Shown here: piece by piece, positions 1 through 11,811 of the stretch
How the letters are laid out: each line of letters starts with the position of its first letter
How positions within the stretch are numbered: position 1 is the first letter of the stretch
NCBI RefSeq assembly: GCF_014805625.2
Contig: NW_023998422.1
Span: 4,415,714 to 4,479,713 of the forward strand
DNA length: 64,000 nt
Source of the DNA: Glossina fuscipes
Lineage: Eukaryota; Arthropoda; Insecta; Diptera; Glossinidae
Reading direction: 5' to 3'
Notes under the pieces: model-generated
Database searches by the model: none
What the model was told of the DNA's origin: nothing
What the model saw: the letters and a program-made list of their open reading frames with translations, nothing else
Program-made: the position numbers and the translations under genes

Positions 1-135
1 TTAATTTGACCAAATTCGAAATTCACTCATTTACTTTTCCTTCAATTCGACCAAATTCGAAGTTCGCTCATTTACTTCTCCTTTTTTACCAAATTCGAAG
101 TTCGCTCATTTACGTCTCCTTTAATTTGACCAAAT
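1..135. repeat. about 41-bp tandem repeat cut by the window edge
   Basis: Three copies and the start of a fourth share GACCAAATTCGAAGTTCGCT followed by CATTTACTTCTCC. Copies start near 8, 49, 87 and 128, so the period is 38-41 bp. The array probably continues to the left of the window. Confidence 0.8.
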
Positions 136-1472
136 TTGCTTTGCAAAAATAGTGGTTTTTTTAAGCAGAGTTGTAATAAATTTACTCTTTTACTTTGAAA
201 GCCCTGTTGCAATTTTACAACGATTAGCTTTTCCATATGTTATGAAGGAAAGCTTTCTTTTGTTTAACAAAGACAACAACCGGTTAAATATTATGCAAAA
301 GTAAAGTTTTCATAAATTCGTTTTTTTCTACAAATAAAATGTAGAGTGCGAACAGACAGCACTATTTTATTTTTTATTATTATTACTGTAAATGCGTTTT
401 AACAGAGATCTCAGCAATATGAAAATAAGCATAAAGAAGAAAATATGATGAATGATAGGCATACAAAATAATCTTTAGAGCAAATCGTTTTTCAACCAGA
501 TTTAGGATTACTTTAACTTATTTACAGTAAGGAAATAAATTCTAGGACTAAAAAAATAGGGCGAGCGGTAGCAACTAGATTGTTAATCCAATCGCTTTAA
601 TACATGTCGATATTTTCATACAAAATAATGTGTGCTCTTCTTCTTGATATCTTTCGGAATATTAGATAGCCACTTGGACTGTCATTTTTCGTTTCGAATA
701 TTTTTGATGTGTGCTTTCTAAGGTAAGCCTCTCTTTTAAGCGTCTGCTGCGCTCAGCTCAGGGGTGGCTCGTTTAAAGTAAACAAACCACTGACAAATTA
801 ATGCTTTTGATGGAGAAGACTTTCCGCAACACTTGCATAGTCAATACCGATTTTGAGCGGTATTTTTTTCGTACAAAAAGGCAATGCTTACATAAGACGT
901 GACCTACGAATTTTTCATTAAAGCTACTCATAGCTCGTAAACAATTGATCGAATTGACTTGAGATTTTGATACGCGCTGCGATCATGCGTACGCACTCAC
1001 GGCTTTGCACTTCGTTAAGAACGATATCTCTGGGTCAGTCTTGGCACTTGGTGACCGATGTGTTTTGTAAAGGAATAAAAAGTACTGTTAGCTGTGTTAC
1101 TTGACCTGGGCAAATAAGTTTTGCGTGTTGACTTTGATTGTTTTAGAAAACACCCCTCTCACGTTCATGTCTTCCGCAACTCCATTTACAAATAACTTCG
1201 ACATTGATGTTAGGGTGGTACAAATTTTAAATTGTTTGCAAACTGTCGTTCAATAGAACCGAAATTGGAAAAAAAATGCAGTTGGAACTGAAGACTTGAA
1301 GGGCGGGTGAACAAAAATGTACATTCCCTTTGAGGCTAGGTTAGATGGCTTTCCTCTCCATCCTTCTATTCATCTAACATCTATTTGTCCAATATAAATT
1401 TTTCTCGTACATCTCTTTATTGAAAACAAATAGATAAAAACTATATATTGTATATTGGGTACAGTCGATTAA
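136..1472. other. non-coding, nothing recognised
   Basis: AT-rich sequence with no frame above chance length and no family similarity that I recognise. Confidence 0.5.
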
Positions 1473-2473
1473 TCAGATGCCCTACATCACTTCGCCTAAT
1501 GCATTATTTTTATGTAAATGCATAATTTTCATGAACTTTGTGCAAACTTCATTTATTATTAGCAGAGAAATAAATTCTATGACTAAATGCACCAGTATCT
1601 AATATCGTCGGCTTTAATTGAAAGCTCTACCGCCGCGCTAGAGAATTGAACCCACGATCATTAGGATTGTTAGTCAAGATTATTTGCCCTCGCCTACCTA
1701 GGCGGGTAAACTTAATTTTGCTTGTCAAAGTGTTTATTATTTACTAGTTGCCACGAATTAGGCTTTGCTGCCTTAGCAGCGCTTGCTATCTTGAGAGCCC
1801 CTTTTATAATGGACCCATTTGACTCAAATTTCCTACAGGTATTTTACTAAGGCTCAATTTTCATGATAAAATATTAAAAATTAGGACTTTTTGGTTTTTG
1901 CGAAATATAGATCAACGTGGTCCAAATTTGGTAAGTTAATTTTTATGTAAAATTCTTGGTATGAAAGAGTTTTCATCAAGAAATATTGAAACTGAAAATT
2001 AGTTCTTTTTACGTAGGAAGCGTCGTGCGGCAAGAGGTTCAAAAAATGACTCCATCCGATTCAAAGTTTTCACACCAATCAAGACTATCGAAATCCTATA
2101 GCGGATTTTGCCGCGAAACTCTAATAATGACAATATTTTTTCTTATAACGACTCATCGAAATAAGGCATTTCACGGGGAGTAATCGAAAAAGTAGTCTGA
2201 TCCGTACCATATTCAATAGAGTTCGTCCTTGAGCCTAAACATGTCAGTGTGATAAAATTTTATCAAAATATCATGAAAATTGTGACCTTGTAGGTTCAAA
2301 TCAAGAATACTTGAACAGACATCAGCCGAGACAGACGGACATGCAAGCTTAGATCGAATCAAAAAATAATTTTGAATCGATCGGTTTTATAAAAAATGAG
2401 TATACTTCAAGTCATACATACGTCCGTACAAACTTGCTACAGTTTTACACCACAACGAGGGTGTAGGGTATAA
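1473..2473 (+). repeat. family A dispersed repeat, long form
   Basis: The copy opens with a degenerate GCCCTACATCACTTC and ends GGGTGTAGGGTATAA. The last 340 bp match the short family A copies, including the stretch with GACAGACGGACATGCAAGC. The upstream 600 bp resemble the long copy at 6247-7167, for example ATGCATAATTTTCATGAA, AACGTGGTC and ATTTTCATCAAGAA. A family C-like fragment in reverse orientation interrupts it near 1600-1705. Confidence 0.7.
1600..1705 (-). repeat. family C (SINE-like) fragment nested in family A
   Basis: On the minus strand it reads GATCGTGGGTTCAATTCTC, the same B-box-like block as at 48084-48103, preceded about 40 bp upstream by GGCGAGGGCAAAT, which could be a degenerate A box. 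Confidence 0.35.
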
Positions 2474-4249
2474 GAATCAATCATGTACACGTTTTCTACA
2501 CAAATGGTTCCCATTGCCTCGATAAAACTCATATTGCGAGGAAAAATGCAACGTTTTCATAAATTCATTGGACAATCTGAACATGCACAGTTACTTCTAC
2601 AACGATTGTGGTTTCTTTGTTTGTTCATTATTTGCTTAATTCCATATAAATATCAAAATAAAAGAAGCACTAAATGCTTGATTACGTGTCGGATGAAATA
2701 AGCATTAGGAACATGCAAGAAAGACAAATCTACAAACAAACAAACAAACAAACAAACACATACACACTGCATACATACATACATACAAACATACATACAT
2801 ACGTGCGTATAATAAGAAGTGTAACACTGAATGGGTGCATTTATAACAGTGACTCCTGCAAGTAAATAGACAGAAAGACAACAAACATAATTACATGTGT
2901 GCATGTATGTGAGTGAATAGAAAGGGGAAAATTAAAATAAATAATAGGAATATTTTCCTCTTTTAATTATTATTTGTAGGGCAAGCATGGCAAACAAAGC
3001 GTAGCAATAGTGCTGGTCGTGCTGCGTGTGCCTGTGTATGTGTGCGTGGGTGTGGGCGTGTGCGTGTGTGCGATAAGCAATTGGAGAAAAATGTATGAAA
3101 ATTTACTCACTTCTCGGTTGCTCGGTGGTTCTAAGCGAGTAGACTTTGCTTTGCACAATATCAATAAAACAAGTTTCTAAGTATTATAGATATTTTCTTC
3201 TTCTTCTTCTTCTTCTTCTTTTTCTATTTTCTTCTTTAAACTTTTGTATTAACTTTTTCTTTTTTCATTTCTACATTTCATTTTTCAAGTTTTTAGAGTT
3301 ACATTAATTCATTTATTCTTCTTCTTTTTCTCTTTGAAAAATTTTCCTTTTCTCTTGTTGAATTTTAACAAAATTTTACAAAATACACGGAAAAGTCATT
3401 TCATTTATTAATAATTAAAATTTAAATTAATTAATTTAAAAAAAGTGAATGAATAAAATAAATGCATAGCAAATAATATTCCAATTATTTATTATTAATG
3501 TTTACAATTTCAACACTTGTATAATTTTTTTTTTTTTTCTTCTTCATTCATTCAAATATTTTTTATTTTCATTTTCAGCTTTTTTTTTTTTGTTTTTCTT
3601 CACATCATAAATATTTATATAATAATAATACATTGTACTTGTAATATATGGAAAACACGGTGTGAATAATGAAAATATTTTTTTTTTTATTTTATTTTAT
3701 TTTATTATTTTTTTGTTTCCTTTTGCAAGTATTTGATTTATTAAAGTGAGTTCTGAATGTGGAAATGCAAGTTCGTCGTATTGTAACAATAATAATAATA
3801 ATAATAATAATTGTCATTATTATTATTACGTCATTTTGTGAATTTTATTTGCTTTGTAAGGAGTGGATTAACGCACACAGCGCTTCCTTTCTTTCTCTTT
3901 TCCTTATTTTTCCTCTGTTTATTGTATAAATATATTGGCCTATGTTTATGTATTTATCTGTATATGTGTGCGTATGTCCGTGTGTATATGTATATGTGCA
4001 CTTATGAATATGTACAATTATGTATGTATGTATGTATATAGCACTTGGTTATGTCTAGCTTATCGCGATTTTGTGACGCTTACCTCCAGTTTCGTTCAGA
4101 ATATACATATGTATGGACATACCTTTAATATATCACGTGTGAACGGATGCGTGCTCTAACATATGTGCATCTACGACAATCGAGCAATAAGTCTACGGCG
4201 TATGATATTTTTGAATTGCTTAAGCAAATTGTGCCAACAGAGCAGGAAG
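2474..4249. other. microsatellite- and poly-T-rich non-coding stretch
   Basis: The stretch holds an AAAC repeat (about 2733-2758), CATA repeats (2770-2802), a TG-rich block (3017-3070), a TTC repeat (3190-3222), many T runs (3520-3720), an AAT repeat (3786-3811) and a TATG repeat (4020-4038). Frames here translate to low-complexity sequence. No exon is supported. Confidence 0.7.
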
Positions 4250-4560
4250 CTGCCTTTTTAATGAACCGCTTCCGAATCATGCGCTACTGCAGACATCCGT
4301 CTGAAAAGCTTCTAAGTGCCTCCCAAGCTTAAACGACGGCAGGCGTCTTCGCCTAAATAGCTTTTAAGTGCCACTGGCCATGCTTGAAATTGAATCGTGC
4401 TCGTCTCGAAACCGTCAAAAAGCCATAGGTCTAGCATTAAAATGATAGACATCCGGCCAAAGAGTTTTAAATGCCACAGGCCTAGTTAGAAATTAAGTGA
4501 TGCATACCCGAAAACGTCTTTAGGCGCCCTAAGGCAAGTTTGTTCATGGCCTCAATCCTC
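4250..4560. repeat. degenerate 52-bp tandem repeat
   Basis: Blocks resembling AGCTTTTAAGTGCCACTGGCC recur with starts near 4307, 4359, 4411, 4463 and 4515, an exact 52-bp step each time. The third copy is the weakest. The spaces between blocks are also partly alike (TTGAAATT, TAGAAATT). The unit length is not a multiple of three, and the frame through the first copies stops soon after, so I do not read it as coding. Confidence 0.6.
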
Positions 4561-4684
4561 GGTGCGATAGAGGGTGCGATACTTTAATTACGAATGCTAT
4601 GTCACCATAGCTATAATAAGCGCTTGTCCGCTAAAAGCATAATACTTTACCGATCGAGTGCATATCTGCCAGGCTGGCAGCTGG

Positions 4685-4685
4685 C

Positions 4686-4717
<32 letters not shown>

Positions 4718-4719
4718 CC
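4685..4719. repeat. TA microsatellite
   Basis: Alternating TA with a TG interruption. Confidence 0.9.
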
Positions 4720-4944
4720 CCCCTATTTCTTTCTCACTATCTTCGGGTTGTATGTAAAAGCGTCTTGTGATTTGCGATAAAAAAAAAAGAGTTTTAAGGA
4801 CCTTTCGGAAGATCAGTTCGCGAATAGGAATGTTGAATAATCCATTGAAAAAGTCTATTGAACTTACTCAAGTCTTCCCATCATTTTATTAATAAGGTTC
4901 TAAAATGAATAGATGTCCAAAGCCCATTGCAATAGAAGGAAATA

Positions 4945-5100
4945 TCTAATAAGAACCGCATGAGCAGATAAAGGATCGCGACTAACAACTCAATTGCCGC
5001 GGATTCAAATTTCAAGTGCGGTAAACTTTTCAATACAGCCGAGCATACGACCTAAGTTATCCGGCAGTCATTAAACCCATACCTTGTAAATTTATATCCA
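4945..5100 (+). repeat. family C (SINE-like) copy
   Basis: The copy contains GAGCAGATAAAGGATCGCGAC, then GCGGATTCAAATTTC, the B-box-like block, followed by AAGTGCGGTAAAC as in other copies. It is truncated at the 3' side. Confidence 0.45.
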
Positions 5101-6246
5101 ATATGTATAGACTACAAACTCGTGAGCCAAGGGAAATCGGAAGTTTTACTGAAAAAGGGCGATTGTGAGACTTAACCGTCATTGCAGCTACATACTGGAC
5201 ACTTCTTATTTTGCTTAGTTAGTTGAAATTTGCCAAATAAATCAAAGGAAAAAAAGAAATATTTTCTGATCTTTGGCGCCAAGAAGTTCATCTACCGCCG
5301 AGTTACAAACAAGGGATCATCACCGAACATTAAAATGGTTGTCTAACAGCACTGAGCGAATCTTTTGTAAAGCAAAACGCTTGAGAGAAACAAGACATGC
5401 GAAATATTTGTTACTTTATACCGCAAATATCATCAAAGTCACTCTTCACTCAAATTCGATTCCAACCTAAAACAACATTCGCTGCTTCTTCGCCCTGCTA
5501 TGCACTAATGAATCACAGTTAAGTGATTCATTGTCGAATCAAATTAATCACGTAGCTATTGATAACGATGACAATCACCGAAAATAGCTTATCAACTTTT
5601 TCCAAATCAAGTTCCGTAACGTATGGGTGAACGGTATCAGCGAAGAAGTTAATAGCAATGCGTTAATAACGATGGAGATTAGAATTTTGCAGAAAAAGAA
5701 AAAAAATTGTTTTTCTGACTCTTAAAGCAAACTAACAAAAAAAAGAAATATATTTTCTCGTTGCCTTAAAATATGCTACGTTTTGCTACTGTTTGAAAAG
5801 TGAACGAGAAAAGTTGGAAATGCACAAAAAAAACAAACAAAAACTTATTAATGCTCGAGGCAAACAAGTAGAAAAAAAGGCAGAGCATATTAAGGATTAA
5901 TAAGCAAAGTAATGCTAAAATGCCAAACAGTACGAAATGGAAGAATAAAGCGAAGTAAGAAATGCAAAAAAATGTTACAACTTGCTAGGCTTACATTATT
6001 TACAAAGACTAGCACTAATATTTCTCTATTTCTCTCTCTCTGTAACGAAATAATACAACCAGCAGAGTAACTACAAATTGTGGTATTAACCGCATAAAGA
6101 GTTTAAGGGTATAAAGAACATTTAATTCATTTACTATCAAGTCATTAAATTAATTTACTTTAAATTGTTTGAAAAAAAATAGAATTAATGATGTTCACGC
6201 TTAATATTTATTAAAAAAGCAGAGAGTATGCATGCTACTCTCGATT
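5101..6246. other. non-coding, nothing recognised
   Basis: AT-rich sequence with several A runs. No conserved frame and no repeat family that I could assign. Confidence 0.45.
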
Positions 6247-7167
6247 AAGGCCTACCTACACCACTTTGCTTAATTAATACTACACCAAAAAGTATGCAGT
6301 ATTTTTATGCAAATGCATAATTTTCATGAAAGCCCTCATATCTAAACGTCAACGTGGTCTAAATTTAGTAAACTTGACCTACTTGTTAAAGACTTCATTC
6401 CGTCATAACAAACCACAGAATTGGGCTTCATCGTCAAGAGAATCCTTATACATTGTGCGTCTTAAAAAATAGAACTATGTGATCTAAATTCAAACTGAGG
6501 AAAAAATTTCCATCATAAGATATTGAAAATTAGGCCTTTGTGACATTCCATTTCATCAGAACCCCCACACCAGCTGGAATCCAAAAAAAAAAAAATAGAC
6601 CTACGTGGTCTATATTCGGCCAGGGTAATTTTTATATTACATTATTGTTATGAACGAATTTTCATCAAGAAGTATTGAAAATTAGGCCATTTCATCGCAT
6701 TAAGATTCTGTTTCCTTAGGAAAGGTTATAAGGCAAGAGATTCAAAAAATGACTCCATCTAATCCAAAGTTTTCAGATGAATTTAGAATGTGAAAATGCT
6801 ATCAGAAAGCGCGAAATTCTAAAAATAATAATATTTTTTCTTATACCACTTAACAAATAAACAGTTATATGGAGAGTCGAAATTCGAAGAAGTGGTCCGC
6901 ACTAATTTCAAGAGCATTCGTCCATGGACCAAAATACTTCAGTACATAAAATTTCATTAAAGAGATCTCGAAAACGGCGATTTGTAGGTTGAACCGAAGT
7001 ATACATGGCTAGACATTTGAAGGACAGACGGACAGACGGAGAAATAAACTTGGATCGATTCAAAAAATGATTCTGAATAATAAGGGGTAGGTCTATCGCA
7101 AGTCCATCTATATGTTATAAACGTCCGCACCATCCTAATATAGCCTGCGTCACGAGGGTACTAAAGG
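6247..7167 (+). repeat. family A dispersed repeat, long form
   Basis: It starts CTACACCACTTTGCTTAAT and ends near CACGAGGGTACTAAA. The right third matches short family A copies (GGACAGACGGACAGACGG, GATTCTGAAT). The left two thirds hold two to three degenerate internal units of about 150 bp with AACGTGGTCTAAATTT and ATTGAAAATTAGGCC, shared with 1473-2473. Confidence 0.7.
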
Positions 7168-8531
7168 TGCTCATGTCGTGTTTAAGTGGATTTCGACAAA
7201 TTTATGCACACATATCGAAGTACGATCGCACACACAATTGTATATGTGTGTGATTACAAATGTACATTCTATAAAAAAGTTCTCGTTTCAATTATAAATA
7301 ATTTATATTATAATTGATATATATTTGTGTTTAGGAGAACAAAAAAAATTCACTAAAAATATATGTTTTCAGTTTAAAAATCCTATTAATGAGAGTGCAA
7401 TTGGTCATCGTTTCTGTGCTGAGTTATTCCTCTCGTTTTTCATTCTCTCCGGGGGGGGCGGGGGCGGATGAGGAAGCGACAAGGGAATGTTTTTATAGGA
7501 TGTTTAATAGGTGCTAATATATATGTATATATATATATTATCTATTTATCCTAAATGTGTCTGTATATATGTTTATTTGGTTTGTGGTTTCTATTTGTGT
7601 TTCTTTTTAGAATATAAACAGGAATTTATTAATAATTTATTTAATGTTTTAAATTTTTAATTCAAGTATATATATAATATAATATAATTTCATATAAATA
7701 ATTTATTTGATTTTTTTGTTTTGTTTTTCCTTTTTTTTTTTTTGTTAAATTATTTCATATATAGTTTCATTTTTTATATATTCGTTCAGTTTTATGTGTT
7801 TTCATGGATAAGGTAGTTTTTGTATGTAATTAGATGCCTGTATAGCTTTAATAAATTTTCTAAAAATTAGCTGATTTTTTTTTTTTTTTTTTTTTTTTTT
7901 TAGGATTTTATACTTGTATGTTATTTTTAGTTTTTGTTTTCCTTTTGTTTTTTTGTTTGCTTCTTTTTTTTTTTTTTGTTTATTTAATAATACACAGATT
8001 AAATATTTAATAGCTTTTGAGTTTATTTAATACATGTGTAGTTTGTTGAATTTTTTTTTTTTTTTTTTTTAATTTTTATTTTATTTTAGATAAAGTAATC
8101 AATTTAATGTGAGGACATCTATGGTTATTTACTTGGTAAATGTATACCTTTATGTACGTGTTTATGTGTGTATGCATTTGTATGTCTTAAATATCGGTAT
8201 CGATAGTTGTATATACGCATGTTGACCAGAAAGGATGACATGTAAAACTGTTGTGTGAGAACACGGTTTAAAACAAAATTTTATATTAAGGATTTAAGAT
8301 TTGTCTTGACTTACTATAGCGGTGCAATAGGAAAAAAATTTAAATTTATTAATAAAAAAATTTTAAAAAAATTTTCATACAACTAATGAAAAGCTATATA
8401 ATAATATTGTTCAGTGAAGTGTCAATAGTCACAATTTTTGCCTGGGTGGGGTCATCTCGACTCCCTATCTTATCTCTTCCCGAAGCTTATGGCATTAGAA
8501 TAAAATGAAAAAAGTTAAAAACACTACAGTG
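7168..8531. other. poly-T-rich non-coding stretch
   Basis: The region has TA-rich blocks (7519-7540, 7668-7690) and long T runs (about 28 T at 7875-7902, 21 T at 8050-8070). It also has a G-rich block at 7451-7469 that stands out from the AT-rich surroundings. No gene is seen. Confidence 0.6.
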
Positions 8532-8832
8532 GCCCACGTCTAACCATTAAAGATCTACATCGTTCTATACTTATTCATATAAAGAAGTAAGAAAATGGTC
8601 CAACATGAACCATTTTTAATAAGGTTCGTCCTTAGGTGAAAACATTGCGGTGTACCGGCCATCATAAATATCTTGAAAATTCTGACCTGTACGTCAAATC
8701 CACGATTACAAGAGGGAATGATTCTAAATCTATCGCTATCTATAATAAGGCGCCTGTCTATTTTGTATCCTTCTGGATGATACATACATCCGCTCAAACT
8801 TAATATACCCCATAAGCGGCATAGGATATAAA
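8532..8832 (+). repeat. family A dispersed repeat, short form
   Basis: Recognised by GGTTCGTCCTTAGGTGAAAA, GGTGTACC, ATATCTTGAAAATTC and a right end with ACATCCGCTCAAACTTAATA. A 116-codon open frame on the minus strand (8905-8555) overlaps this repeat and the following one and is not a gene. Confidence 0.6.
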
Positions 8833-8859
8833 AAAATATTTTAATTTCCATTAAACAGA

Positions 8860-9060
8860 TAAAAGTAGCGACTACGACATCATTGTCCGCCGGTTCAGAT
8901 CTCAACGTGGTAGAACATACTTGTTCGAAGTTACGATCAGCTCCTATCTAGTAAAGGGGCAACCCTTACCTTACCCTTTCGCGTATATCCGCTAAGTTAT
9001 GGCCAATTCCGGTCCCTATATTTTTCTTTTTCCCCACTTCTTTCCGACATTCAAGAAGTT
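8860..9060 (+). repeat. family C (SINE-like) copy
   Basis: The copy has GCCGGTTCAGATCTCAACG (B-box-like), then GTGGTAGAACATAC and TACGATCAGCTCC. A pyrimidine-rich tail, CCCCACTTCTTTCCGAC, closes it as in 16660-16900. Confidence 0.5.
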
Positions 9061-10119
9061 GAAAAAAATACATTTAATTATCCCTTTTTCGGAACCCCTA
9101 CAGACCGCTTTTGAATGCTCATTAAAAAACATATTATTTTTCAATGTCCTAAGCAAATAATGGTAACTAGTGTATAAGAGCTTGGCCAATTGTCCTATGC
9201 TAGTCACTCAACGAAACATGTGAATCAATTTGAAAGCTAGCAATATATTGATATTGAATATTGCTTCTAAAAAATACATTTTGTCGGATTTAACTGAGGA
9301 TATATATACATACGTTTTGTTCGATTTACACTATACATATATGTAAATGCATGTATGCCAATCATATCCGGAAATTTTCGACGGAAAGGACAAGAAATTT
9401 TTCAAGATTGATATCGATGGCAGGCTGAAACCGATTTGACAGGTTTAAACCGGCAGGCACTGTCGACTTAACATAACACGAGCGGGAAAAAGACTTATTT
9501 ACAATTTGTTGAATATTCGTACTTCAGAAGGGGTAAGTAATGCTGTATATATGGCTTCGAATTTTTTTTGCTGGAAGTCGACTAAAAGTTGTTCATTTCA
9601 ATCTTGCGTAACAATCAAAAAACATTTGAATTTTTTAAAATATTTCATAATTGTCCTTTGCCATCATTCTACTTCTTAAGAACAATTGTCCTTTGACATC
9701 ATCCTTTGTCATCATTCTTCTCCTTAAGAATATTTCACCATATCTATCTGTCTTTCTGTGTATGCGACTGTCTTTCTTCTTGTCGCTCTGGCGAGATCGG
9801 TAAGCAAGTTTTCAAAATTATACCCTGAAAATCGAGCAATCGATCTGCCTACAAAAAAGAAGGAAACATTATTTTTATATTTGCTCAGTCTTGGCGTCAA
9901 AAGGCATAAAATTTTTACTTTAAAGCTTCTAGGTTGGTTCAGGAATCCGATGAATCGTTCAAGGAGCAGGTAATTATCAAATATTTTTATATAAGATAGT
10001 GTATGTGTATGTATTGGTTATTAATCGGTATAGTTACACATAAACGATTGCCAAATGGCATCAAAATAGGATGGGAAGTGTGTACGGATATATTCCTAAA
10101 TATATCGAGGGACGGGATT
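9061..10119. other. non-coding; local duplication at 9649-9731
   Basis: Within 9649-9731 the block AATTGTCCTTTGCCATCATT, ending CTTCTTAAGAA, is repeated with small changes and an inner duplication of CCTTTGNCATCAT. No gene is seen. Confidence 0.5.
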
Positions 10120-10225
10120 TTCGTTCCATCTTGAAATGAAAGGATGAAGCCAAGGAAGTGGTAGCAGGCTGAGGTCATTTCCGTCCCCTATGCTGTTCTT
10201 TTTCCTCGCTTCTTTCTGACCATCA
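10120..10225 (+). repeat. family C tail fragment
   Basis: GGTCATTTCCGTCCCCTATG followed by CTCGCTTCTTTCTGACC matches the tail of the copy at 8860-9060. Confidence 0.35.
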
Positions 10226-11427
10226 CAGTCTCACACGAGCAGGAGACATCTTCTCGTTGATTGGCTCATATTAAGAAAAAAAATTCAACAGAACATAAGT
10301 TCTTTCTCGCAATGTGCTTACGGACTACGTTTAACTTGTAAACAATTTTGAAATGTTGACGAAGCCAACGGTAATATCAAAATATTGCTATAATTTTTTT
10401 AAATACAAGTAAAGTGTTACGATATAGTATTTAAAAATTATCTTCATTAACAGTTTTACATGTAAGCGTCATTTTCGTTCATACATATATTACACATACT
10501 ATTGCGTGAGCATTAAGTTTTAATAGCAATTAAAAAAAAGCAAAAAAAAAAAAATTATTTTTATATATAAATATTATTGGCTATGTATGTACGTATGCAT
10601 GAATGTATATAAGTACAATAGGTATGCGTATAATTATGCATGTGTGTATAGATAAATAAATTATTATTACTATTTTTTTGTTTTACTTTCATTTGTAGCG
10701 TTTAAATTATTTTGTTATTTAATTTATTCAGTTTTTGCATTTTTATTTTTTTTAATAATTTTTTTTTTATTTTTTGGATTTTTTTTTTTTTCGTGTATGT
10801 ATGTAATTGATATGACTTGGTTGATGAGTTGAGTTGTAGTTGCGTTGTAGTTGTTGCTGCTGTAGCTGTTGCGGTTCTTGTTAGCTATTTAGCTTTAGTT
10901 GCTGTCTTTCATTTGTTTTTTGTTTGTTTGATTGTTTGTCTCTCTATTCTGTCAGTCTGTCTGTCTGTCTGTCTGTCTTTGTTTTCCTTTACATAGATTT
11001 TCCGCGTTTGCTGATTTACTATGCAAATCTGAATAAGCTTTTAATGTTTATTATTCTTTTTGTTATATGCGTGTTAAATGTGGATTTCAGTTGTTGAAAT
11101 AACTGTTTGCCTGATGCTGTGATGCGCATTTGTTATGGTGGTTTATTTTGTTATTGTTGTTGTTGTTGGTTTTTTCTTTCAAATGTATAATTTGTCGTTA
11201 GCTTTGATTGCATTCTTCCTTTTTTTTTTTTTGTTTTGTGTTTGTTTTAATATATATATATTATGTATGTATGAATTTTTACTTGCTTAATATCACGGCA
11301 ATAACAAGAAAAAGACACCAGATGCAATTGACTCGAATGTACAATTATATTTTGTATGTATTTATATGTACAGAATGAAGCGATTATGTACGATGATGAT
11401 GATGACTGAATGATAAACTCATTTATG
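10226..11427. other. T-rich non-coding stretch with TCTG microsatellite
   Basis: It contains a CTGT repeat at 10945-10977, GTT/GCT trinucleotide runs (10835-10870, 11150-11167) and T runs. On the minus strand it is A- and CAA-rich, like an insect UTR, but nothing ties it to a gene. Confidence 0.5.
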
Positions 11428-11811
11428 AAAACAAGTAAACAGACAATATAGTAGGCTATGGCCAACCATTAAATACCCTACACCACTTTGCTTAATACAA
11501 TTATTCATGCAACGACTTTTCGAAATTAAGCGTTATATTGGAAGTAATCGAAAAAGTGGATCAATTCGAAGCGTTTTCAATAGCCCGCGCTTTTGGGTGA
11601 AAACGGGTCAGTGTATTGAGTTTCATCAAAATATCTCAAAAACTGCGATCTCTAGGTTGAACATAAAGAACGAGGACTGACAGACGGACAGGCAAGCTTA
11701 GGTCTGTATCGATCAGCAAAAAATAATTCTGATTCGATCGGTGTTGTGAAAGGTGGGTGTATCTCAAGCTCTTCTGAGTGTTGCCTACAGCACAAGTAGT
11801 ATAGGGTGTAA
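11428..11811 (+). repeat. family A dispersed repeat, best-preserved short copy
   Basis: The copy opens AAAACAAGTAAACAG, reaches ATTAAATACCCTACACCAC at 11469 and ends CAAGTAGTATAGGGTGTAAT. The inner ends are inverted copies of each other (TACCCTACACCACTT against the reverse complement of AAGTAGTATAGGGTG). The middle carries GGACAGGCAAGCTTAGG and GATTCGATCGGTG. There is no coding capacity. Confidence 0.75.

Noticed and set aside
2733..4040. Regularly spaced short repeats as a CRISPR-like array
   Set aside because: They are simple-sequence microsatellites without unique spacers, in eukaryotic DNA.
8555..8905. 116-codon minus-strand frame
   Set aside because: It lies across a family A copy and the start of a family C copy; the translation is repeat sequence.
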